A DNA stretch of 64,000 bases, taken from NCBI GenBank assembly GCA_037501455.1, contig CM074857.1, positions 128,947,501 to 129,011,500 of the forward strand. The letters are read 5' to 3'. This DNA is from Lantana camara (lineage: Eukaryota > Streptophyta > Magnoliopsida > Lamiales > Verbenaceae). Both the position numbers and the translations under genes were made by a program. Below are positions 55,323 to 64,000 of this stretch, piece by piece. How positions within the stretch are numbered: the first letter of the stretch is position 1; every line of letters begins with the position of its first letter. The notes below the pieces were generated by a model. The model made no database searches and was not told the DNA's origin. It worked only from the letters and a program-made list of their open reading frames with translations.

Positions 55323-58300
55323 CTACGAATTTGTTGCTGCTGTGTCCGTGGCAGTATTCTTGCGCCACATACTTGTTCCAGATTTACTGCTCTTTGAAGT
55401 GTCCAATTGAACTTCGAGCTTCGAAGGGTCCAACAACAGTTTTTCTCTTATGAATTTGTCCAAATTGAAACCACTTCCACTTTCATTTATGTTGGAATAC
55501 GAAGATGTTACTCCTGTTTGGTCTTCTTCCAAAGAGTCTTTGTCTTTTTGCAAGTTTAGGAGTCTTTTGATGCTGTCGATTGCTGGATCTATGATGTCCA
55601 AAAATCCCATGATCCATGATGCATCATCAACTATCTCAGTACGCTGTTGCAAAAGTTCATGAGAAAGATTACACTTATATAGTATTTCCAAGTTCGGGTA
55701 ATGCAGAGACCCAATACGGGGTCGACTCTTTCAAATCAGTTGTTTTCATTCGGTTTTCTTGGTTGGTACTAAATTTTTTGACATGAATCTTCTAATGATG
55801 AAGAATGGTTAAAGATAAGGAAATTATTGGTACCTGTTGGAAATAGAGGTTGCGAATTTCATCGGCACGAACGGAGTTTCCTTGGTCTTCTTCCAAAGAT
55901 GCCCAGGTCATCCATGTAACATAGCTTTGAGAGTTTACGTTGAGTGAAGATCTGAAGAGCCTTCGAGCAGCTGAGAGATTGCCAACCCTTTGCTCTAAGA
56001 CACCCCAAGCCTGAAAATTTGAAACTAACGCTTACTTGTAAGAGAAAAATGCACATTTTGACGAGGATGTCTTTGAATAATTCAGCAGTTGTCGTTTTAC
56101 CTGAAGACAACGTGCAGCGCTCTCACTCGTTGAGTTGATCGAGAGTGCTTTTTGGTATAATTCCCGAGCGGTTGAGAGGTTTCCTTCTTTCCACTCCATC
56201 CAACCCCAAGCCTGAAGAGCAGGAAATACACTGTAAATCTTCACTATTTGAAATTACACATACACCCACACATTGTTGTATGCATACAGAATGTGAAACA
56301 GACACACGCCCACTTGAAAACATAAATACATTAACTGCATACGGAGTGTGAAAGAGAAAATTACTTACAATCCACACGGGTTGATGCCTTGGATCCAGTT
56401 CAGATGCCCTCTTAAAGAGGGCCCGTGCTAGATTTGCAGTCGAGTATCTATATTCCAATAACGCGAGTGACTGCAAAAGTACTGGATCTCTCTGATTCAC
56501 TGCGTGTCCCACTTTCAGAAGCTTTCTTGCTAAATCGACGTTGCCTAGATTAGCTTCAAAGACTCCCCACACGTGCCACGCAAACCTGTTCTTGGGACTA
56601 GCTTGCACTGATTTCTGACAAGATTACGCTCATTTGTTACAAAGATATAATGAGGAATTAAGATTCCTGTGTAATCATTTCAAGTCATACAAAGGCATCA
56701 AAACAACGAACCTCAAAAAGCGTCCTAGCAGCACTGTTATTCTCCTGCTGTGCCTCAAGCTGAGCCCACGCCTTTCCAAACAAATCAAAAGAATGGTATT
56801 AAGTTACAAATATCACGAAATGTGGTCATATAATTGGATAATTACAGTTACATACCCTGAAGTTTGGCAACAACTTCCCCTGATGTTTTATAAATTACAA
56901 TAACCTCCCATGTCAAAGAATTTCCATTACATTCGGATTGGGGAATTTTGATGATATGGTGTCTAAGATTTTAGAGTACATCCCCCTTTTCCCCCAAAAC
57001 TTATTGGTCAATATTTCACTCTAAATTTATGGCTATAACAACACGCGTTAGGCCAGGGGAAGTTTATGTAATTTCACAAACCTCAGGGGAAATTTATGTA
57101 ATTAGGCCAAACGTGAGGGAATGCCAGTGTAATTATACCTATAATTAAATAAAATCTTGAAAACTTACTAGCCAACTAGCACAGCTTCTCGGGTTGCACT
57201 TTGTCGCTTGTCTGAACAAATACCGAGCTTGTTCAAACCGCTTTGCTTTAACTTCTAGCAATGCAAGCGTTTGGTATACGTACTCGTTCGCACCACAATA
57301 TTTCAGACCCTTACCAAGAAGGCTCCTCGCTTTCTTAATATTCCCCTGTTTCATCTCCAATACAGCCCATCCATGCCACGCTGCAACGTGCTTCTTGTCA
57401 GCAACCGTTGCAGCATCAAATAACTCTCTCGCTCTCCTCGTGTTTCCCATCTTGTTCTCAAGAACAGCCCAACACTATTACGAAAAAGAAATATATCTAA
57501 GTACTTAACACTTAACACACTCTTTCCAACTATTTTATTCTCGGATCATTATATTACGTAGGGACAAAGCCAATAATTTTAAAGGGAGAAGATTATGAAC
57601 CTGCCAAATGTAGGAGTTTTCTCCTTGCGTAGCTTGGCATCCCTTCTCGTATACGGCTCTGGCTTCGTTCATTTTCGACTGTTTGCTCAGAGCCTTGCCT
57701 AAGGCCACATAAGGCCTCCCTTCTTCTGGCCAATAGGCTATACACTTCAACTCATCACAAAATTATACATCATTAACAACATAAACACAATTGGTTCAAA
57801 CAAACTACACGAACTAATCTTAAACTATCTTTCAATCTCGCCGTCAATCGCAAACATTCTCAAATTTCACTACGCCGATCACATATAACCCAATGATATA
57901 AATGCTTCACAATGCACATCATTAAGTACAGAAGAAAACTATTCAAAGCAAAACTTCACACACACACATAATCAATGATGTAAGCTTAATATCTACCTTC
58001 CTGAGAATCTCCTCTGCTTCGTCATAGCGACAATACCTCGTCAAAATCTTTGCTTTATACAAAGCTAAATCCAAGTTCACCATAAGGGGCTTTTCCCCAG
58101 ACCCAGACTCAATTCTCTCAGGCTCAAAAATCGGCATCTTCTTCGCAAATCTCGATAGCCCTTCATCGATACCAGACGCCTCTACCGCCGCCGCCTCGCC
58201 ACCACCTCCTCCGCCGTCCGCCGCCGCCTCTTCATCGGAAAACTCCATTTCCGGCCGACGAACAACCAGGAGCTCCTCCAAAGACTTCTTGGCCTTCATG

Positions 58301-58551
58301 ATCTCCTCATCAAAAGCTTCCCTGTCGTCCATTTCATCTTTCGATGAAGAATTCTGCGGCTTTTCTTGAAGAATTGGCGATACTGAGGACGAAGACGATG
58401 ACGATTCATGGGATTTTACGGGAAGTGAAGTACGAGGATAATTAGCTGGTTTTAAGGGTGTAATGAAATGGAACTTCGAGGAGCTCGGATTCTGAGGAGA
58501 AAATAGTGTGAATTTTGAGCTTGATGAAGGAGAAGAAGAGAAGATGTTCAT
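55323..58551 (-). CDS. HCF107: HCF107, chloroplast HAT/TPR RNA-binding protein, 8 exons
   Basis: Exons (- strand): 57997-58551, 57601-57744, 57169-57474, 56712-56771, 56369-56614, 56101-56211, 55834-56010 and 55323-55643. Phases agree and give 639 residues. The first 45-60 residues are Ser-rich with few acids (MNIFSSSPSSSSKFTLFSPQ), as in a chloroplast transit peptide. Then come an acidic linker with a poly-Gly stretch and about ten half-a-TPR (HAT) repeats over roughly residues 165-540, for example AWHGWAVLEMKQGNIKKAR, RFAWHVWGVFEANLGNVDLA and AWGWMEWKEGNLSTARELY. The C-terminus (RTEIVDDASWIMGFLDIIDPA) is characteristic of HCF107. In Arabidopsis HCF107 binds the psbH 5' end, protects it and promotes psbH translation and psbB processing for photosystem II. 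Orthology is strongly supported by sequence recognition. Confidence 0.95.
56837..57139. mobile_element. MITE (family B) in an HCF107 intron
   Basis: The left end ggataattacagttacatacc and the right end, inverted, aggtataattacactggcat pair; inner blocks cttcccctgatgttttataaattac and aatttcacaaacctcagggg are also inverted. It makes up most of intron 3 (56772-57168). Confidence 0.78.
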
Positions 58552-59311
58552 TTCTTTTTCTTTTAATTTTCTTCCTCTGTTCTCTTTTTAACAGATAATA
58601 ACTGTTTAAGCTTTCTACATGCAGGTCTTGGGCGGGGATTCATGGAAGTCCATGTGAAATGACGGAAATACCCTTTGAATTAATAAAGATTACTGATAAT
58701 AAAATTAGGACATACTTTCTCATTTTCTCAATCTTGAGTCTGGTATAATCTAGATATTACTTATAGTTTTTGAATTTAGGGTAATTTAAAAAAACACCCC
58801 ATAAAATTATACAATATAATAGGATATAAATACTATATTAGAACATTTTAGTACTACATTTTGTGAAAAATATACAACATATTTTGAGAGTTTTTTTAAG
58901 TACGATATTTTGCGAAAATTATACGATATTTTTTCAAATTGGGGAGTTAAGTAAAAATATAATGCACATTTGGGGATTTATCCCACACTATCCCGTTGAA
59001 TTTAAGGTGTAATTATTCTGCAATTTATTTATAATTTTTTGTTATCCTTGTTGTTTAAGTTAGATGGAGTGAAGGGTATTAAAGTAATTTAAAGAAAGAA
59101 GCTACTAGTCAGAAATTGGCCACGTCGTCCTAACATTGGGTGGCTTAGGAGCTATCTGAAAAGTAGATTTTTGATGCCACGTGGGGCCATTTCGTTGGAT
59201 GATGTGAATTTATTAAACTGATCTTTTCCACCTTGGCATATCCCACTCAATAATTATATCACGAATTCACGATCAAGTACTTGTTCTTTTGAGAAGTAAA
59301 ATATGCTATTT
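58552..59311. other. HCF107 promoter region and spacer
   Basis: Divergent upstream region of HCF107, then a family C MITE copy (58779-58994). No gene is seen. Confidence 0.45.
58779..58994. mobile_element. MITE-like repeat (family C), copy 2
   Basis: It is the inverted counterpart of the repeat at 16068-16359 (ataataggatataaatac, agaacattttagtactacat, ttggggagttaagtaaaaa, ggggatttatcccacac). Confidence 0.6.
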
Positions 59312-59569
59312 AGAATAAATTACATCTAAGTCCCTTTAGTTAGGCATATTCATGTTTGGGTCCCAATTGATATTAAATTTTAGATTTTTTCATCTTTACG
59401 ATTTTGCTAATACATTATAACCCTTTTGGGTATCGAGATTTTAAATTTTTTTTCATTAAAAAGTTAATATATAATGGGGAAAACTTATTAAATTGAATCA
59501 TTGATGGTATTAGAACCTCAAATTGATGTTTATAAAAATACCATACGTTCGAGACTTTTCAAAATAATT

Positions 59570-60888
59570 TGTATTGAACAATTGGAAATGCTCAATCTTA
59601 TTTAAATTAACATTGAACAATTAAGAATTCTCAATCTTATTAACGATAAGAGTTAATCGTGTCCATATCATACTTGCTTATGTGGCTTGAATTATTTGTT
59701 TGATCACATAAGAACTTATATAGGGGGGAAACTTTCAATTTGCATGTAGGGGAAAATGAGAGAACAAACGTGAGCTCGGAAGAGAGAGTAGGAAAGCTAA
59801 AAGGCACTCGAAGAGTATATTAAATATGTGCTTACCTACCAACATAAATACTGAGGATATTTATAGGCTGAACCCATGTACGAAATGCGGTGGTATGATT
59901 AGTTCGAAGTACATTGAACAATTGGAAATGCTCAATATTATTCAAATTAACATTGAACAATTAAGAATTCTCAATCTTATTAACGATAAGAGTTAATCCG
60001 TGTCCATATCAGACTTGCTTATGTGTCTTGAATTATTTGTTTGATCACATAAGAACTTATATAGGGGGGAAACTTTCAATTTGCATGTAGGGGAAAATGA
60101 GAGAACAAACGTGAGCTCGGAAGAGAGAGTAGGAAAGCTAAAAGGCACTCGAAGAGTATATTAAATATGTGCTTACCTATCAACATAAATACTGATGATA
60201 TTTATAGGTTGAACCCATGTACGAAATGCGGTGGTATGATTAGTTCGAAGTACATTGAACAATTGGAAATGCTCAATCTTATTCAAATTAACATTGAACA
60301 ATTAAGAATTCTCAATCTTATTAACGATAAGAGTTAATCGTGTCCACATCAAACTTGCTTATGTGTCTTGAATTATTTGTTTGATCACATAAGAACTTAT
60401 ATAGGGGGGAAACTTTCAATTTGCATGTAGGGGAAAATGAGAGAACAAACGTGAGCTCGGAAGAGAGAGTAGGAAAGCTAAAAGGCACTCGAATAGTATA
60501 TTAAATATGTGCTTACCTACCAACATAAATGTTGAGGATATTTATAGGCTGAACCCATGTACAAAATGCGGTGGTATGATTAGTTCGAAGTACATTTAAT
60601 GCTCCTACGAGGTAGGAGGATGTGTCAGCATATTTAAGTCGGGACAAGTTGGAGGTATGGCGTGTCCGAAGATCTTAGGCATAAAGTGTGGATCTTCCGA
60701 TGCCTCAAGCTCGAATACTCGACTTGCCGATAGAGCGACCAACCTGTTCCACAGTCAACTCGTCCTCCTATGCGTGCTACGCATGTCGAATTGCGGATGA
60801 ACCATTTTGACCAGATAATGATGAGGTAGTTGATCGAACAGTGTGATTTTTGCATTGCGAGTTGCGACGTCAATAGTTCTCCCAAACA
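59570..60888 (-). mobile_element. LTR-like sequence with triplicated promoter block
   Basis: Read on the - strand, the sequence begins TGTTTGGGAGAACTATTGACG (60888 downward) and has aggagcattaaatg followed by a TATA box cagcctataaatatcc. It then continues into ctttcctactctctcttccgagctc, the plan of a plant gypsy LTR. The block holding the TATA box occurs three times (next entry). The 3' boundary and a matching target duplication were not found, so the element is incomplete or rearranged. Confidence 0.5.
59575..60597. repeat. Three tandem 341-bp repeats
   Basis: gaacaattggaaatgctcaa starts at 59576, 59916 and 60257 (spacing 340 and 341). The three units are nearly identical through to gttcgaagtacatt. 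Each contains a TATA motif on the - strand (cctataaatatcc) and a ttatataggggggaaact stretch on the + strand. Confidence 0.95.
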
Positions 60889-62978
60889 AAGGCCAGCAGG
60901 GGATATTTTTAACCTATTAGCAAACTATCAGGGGTGGAAGTGTAATTTGTGAAATTATGCGGGCCAAAGTGTATACACACCTAACTATGTGGGATCTACA
61001 TGCAATTTACCCTTTAAACTCTATTAGTTCGTCGTACATAATTATCTAAGAGGTCAATGACTCGAAACCCACTTATTAAAATTTTCTCAGAGAAAAACTT
61101 CACTTTATCGCACAATTCGAACTCAAAGATATGAGATATAGAACCAAAAGAGAGATACTCTCTCTCTATTATCTTTTCTACGAAGTAGGGATTGATTAAA
61201 GGTATCTCTCATACCTTTTATATTAATTACAAAAACACGAGATATTAGTGTAATTAATTTTTCAAAGTAAAATATAACTATAATTATATATAAACTCGGG
61301 GCAACACTCGTAATTATCCCATTTAATTTTGCAATGACATATAATGTACTCTTACATGAAATATATGCTGAGCTAGGTATGAAATAGCTGGTTTTGGTAC
61401 GTGGGTCAAAACTCAAAAGGCCATAGGCATTGGCTTAAAAAGAAATCCAATGAATTCTGAAAGCATACCATGGTTGTAGACAGGCTTACAGCTTTTACTA
61501 CTTTATAGTAAGCCTTCTTTAATTTTTCTTAATCCTGCCAATAACCCCAAAGGTTCCCTACTTTTGTTTTCTCTCTTTTGATAATAACCAAAGGTTCGCT
61601 GCTATCGATGCTTTTCACTGCAAGATTTTCTCCGTGTTTATTACTGAGGAAAAGTCTATGATTTGTCTTATCAAAAGATACCACTTTTGCTTCGGATGTG
61701 GAGGGATTTATTTTGAGTTATTGTATATCGAACATGATACAATACAAATGATACAAGTTTTTTAAAAAAGTTGTTATGTTAGGAGTATCGAATATCGTAT
61801 TCGATATATATTTTTGATACGATATGGTAAAATGATATTTTTAAAAATATCTGTGCGATTAAGAAAATGGGAGCTGTGAGGATCTGCTTCTATCTCTCTC
61901 CACATACATTGTTTATTTATTTAAAATTTATGCATTCCCTAAGTACGTAGTTGGGATTTGATGTCACAAGACAATATCCACGCCAAGAATTGACATTTAA
62001 GACCGCCAAAAACCTCATCTCCAAGCCTAAGTCCTAGTTAGGTGGGAGGAAGAACAGAAAGGGATTTCAGTCATTGTACTACAAGTTACAAACTGCTAGA
62101 TCTTGCAAGAAATGAGAAAGGAAATGAAAAAATAAAAAAAGGGAGCATTAACCACTTAAAATTGGCCAAATCATGAAATTTAATTTAATTTATTTACAAA
62201 TTTTAGTGTGTGTGTGTGTGTGTGTGTTTTTTTTTTTTGAAAAGTATATATATAATGTAAGACTCTTATAATGAACCCCTTGTTTATTCATTAGAAAACT
62301 TTACATTAATGCATTGGTCTTGCAATTGCTAGTTCAAACCAGCTACTTTGACTTGCCAAGAATGTCTTCTTGGAGAAGGAGTTTGGCAAAGTTACTTTCT
62401 CCACAAGGCTCCACATCTTAACTCAAGAAAAATCATTACTTAATTATTTGTAGGCTTATAGCAAAAGGCCTGCATAATGTCTTAATTATCTTCCTATTCC
62501 ATCTTCCAATGCAACTTTATTGTGGGAAATTAGCTGCATAATGACCAACTTTCAAATTCTTCTTCCTAGGCAGGGCAGGAACCTCCTTGAAACAAGAGAC
62601 TTTTTTCCAAGCATGGCTGTCAAAAAAACAAAAAAAAGGCAGTTGAAAATTTATACACAGCAAAAACAGCCCTTTTCTGGCCATTTTTGCATTAAATGTT
62701 TCATCTTTTTTCTTGCCTTGGTTTTGAGTATATAAGCAGTGACATTACAATGGGAACTGATGTGGTGGTCCTTTTTGTCTCCCATCAGCTTTTACTTCTA
62801 AATTCTACTTATAAAGACACAAACTTTGCTGGTTTTCTTGAATTATCAACTCAAATCTCTTCAAAGGGTTAAGAACAAGAACCCATTTTCATTTTCCTGT
62901 ATTGTTACTCGAAAAGTTCCATTTTTAATGAGAATTTGTTCATTATTGTTGCTTTGTTTGCAATACAAGAACCACATC
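60889..62978. other. Intergenic region and TPD1-like promoter
   Basis: Bases about 60893-61015 have the reverse-oriented match (aagggtaaattgcatgtagatccc on the - strand) of a block at 59313-59340 (aataaattacatctaagtccc). An older element may therefore have been split by the LTR-like insertion. A (GT)n microsatellite is at 62206-62227. A TATA box agtatataag lies at 62727-62736. No other gene is supported. Confidence 0.45.
62727..62736 (+). promoter_or_regulatory. TATA box of the TPD1-like gene
   Basis: agtatataag, about 250 bp before the chosen start codon; it predicts a transcription start near 62760. Confidence 0.5.
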
Positions 62979-63782
62979 ATGAGAAAGATCTACCTTTTGT
63001 TGGTATTCATCATTGTGCTCTTCAGTTCTGGTTTTTACTCAGGTAAACCAATAATTCTTCTGAATTAGAATTCTTTGTTTCTCTGTGTTTTCAGTTGTTA
63101 CATGGCTGTTTCCCTTTCTGTCAGGCAATCTTGTGCATTTTGGCAGTGGAGATAGAAACAGAACTGTAGCTTTGAAACCAGAAGTTGCATTCTCTAATCA
63201 CAGGAAGCTCATGGTACATGGTGAGTAATCATCTCTAGTTTTTGCCATGAAACACTTTGTTTTGTCCCACATCGGAAATCAGTCGACTCGGGGTTGATCC
63301 AACATATAAACTGACGCCATTTTCCAACAATTCAAGACCCTTTTCATACAAAGTGCAAAATAAGCAAACTTTACTACTTACACCGACCACTTTGCCCTTC
63401 ATCCTGAAAAGTACAAACCCTCCACTATTCCCATTATGTCAATTCATCAAACACCTCACGTGCATACTTCATTCCCGCAGGTTCTTGCACAAAATGGGAC
63501 ATAAGCATTTCTCAGAGCAGATATCCAACTCCAGGAATCCCGCACTACATAGTTCAGATTGTCAACACCTGCGTTTCAGGCTGTGCACCTTCAAACATCC
63601 ATCTTAGCTGTGGCTGGTTTGCTTCTGCAAGGATAGTCAATCCAAGAATATTCAAAAGGCTGTCTTTCGATGATTGTCTTGTGAATGGGGGACAGCCATT
63701 GAAGAGTAGCCAGAGTATTAGATTCACTTATGCAAACTCATTTATGTATCCTCTTAGATTTAAATATGCCAACTTTTGTTGA
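62979..63782 (+). CDS. TPD1-like secreted cysteine-rich protein, 3 exons, 153 residues
   Basis: Exons 62979-63042, 63125-63220 and 63481-63782 join in frame. The N-terminus MRKIYLLLVFIIVLFSSGFYS is a signal peptide. The mature C-terminal domain carries the TAPETUM DETERMINANT 1 pattern: C56 in GSCTKWDISISQS, NTCVSGC, HLSCGWFASARIVNPRIFKRL, DDCLVNGGQPL, YANSFMYPL and a terminal Cys. TPD1 is the secreted ligand of the EMS1/EXS receptor kinase that specifies the anther tapetum; paralogues act elsewhere. Which one this is cannot be decided by reading. An in-frame ATG at 62928 would add 17 residues that are also hydrophobic (MRICSLLLLCLQYKNHI), so the true start is uncertain. Confidence 0.93.
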
Positions 63783-64000
63783 GCCCACCTAGAGGAAATC
63801 CATTTTTGAGCTGTCCAATTCAAAGGTACAAGCAAAGGAAGCCCACATGATCAATCCATAGAGTACAAATCAGCCAAAACACTGAGTATGGTTCTTGAAA
63901 TGAAAATGAAAGAAAGAACTAGTTTTTAGAGTTTTTATTTATGGTAGCTAGAGTGTGTTAGTTCTAATGGAACTTCTTGTAAATTTGATGTGGCTCGTTT
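63783..64000. other. 3' flank of the TPD1-like gene
   Basis: Probable 3' UTR; nothing else is seen up to the window edge. Confidence 0.4.

Noticed and set aside
1..64000. CRISPR arrays, bacterial operons, viral or plastid insertions
   Set aside because: The tandem repeats present have direct, spacerless units of 40-341 bp, and all coding regions are plant nuclear type; no sign of these systems was seen.

Overview
This window is nuclear DNA of a flowering plant, almost certainly a eudicot. The evidence is spliced genes with AT-rich introns, plant-only families (GRAS, group S1 bZIP, DUF247, TPD1-like, HCF107), a cytosolic tRNA-His gene and many small transposons. Several protein details would fit an asterid such as a Lamiales species, but that is only a guess. 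All gene models below were assembled by reading splice sites and reading-frame phase directly. None was checked against transcripts or databases.

Layout. 0.9-2.8 kb: an Shg1/BOD1-type COMPASS-related protein (+). 3.65 kb: tRNA-His(GTG). 5.8-6.7 kb: a group S1 bZIP transcription factor (+) whose leader carries the conserved sucrose-control uORF plus a smaller uORF just before it. 7.8-15.3 kb: three GRAS genes on the - strand; the first two are single-exon tandem duplicates and the third is longer and has one intron. 17.7-18.1 kb: a broken Myb/SANT-like relic. 19.9-21.7 kb: the ER-anchored E2 enzyme UBC32 (+).

22.7-32.3 kb is a segmental duplication. An F-box gene followed by a pectin methylesterase inhibitor (PMEI) gene on the opposite strand is present twice. 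In the first copy the PMEI is reduced to a fragment. Between the copies lies a transposon island (about 24.46-29.64 kb): a decayed retroelement coding region on the - strand interrupted by a Mutator-type MITE with a 10-bp target duplication and a 2.2-kb probable solo LTR with a 5-bp target duplication. 33.5-35.3 kb: a universal stress protein (-). 36.6-37.9 kb: a DUF247 membrane protein (-). 39.2-39.8 kb: a hAT-type MITE. 40.5-45.8 kb: ALDH22A1, 14 exons (+). 47.1-54.4 kb: a 13-exon RPA1/MEIOB-like OB-fold protein (-). 55.3-58.6 kb: HCF107, a chloroplast HAT/TPR RNA-binding protein, 8 exons (-). 59.5-60.9 kb: LTR-like sequence with a triplicated promoter block. 63.0-63.8 kb: a TPD1-like secreted cysteine-rich protein (+).

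The genes are ordinary independent plant loci and not a pathway cluster. The local structure is more striking: repeated small tandem duplications (40, 87, 140, 155, 240 and 340 bp units) in gene tails, introns and spacers; several MITE families recurring in promoters and introns; and two gene-level tandem duplications (GRAS and F-box/PMEI). I saw no CRISPR, viral or operon-like system.
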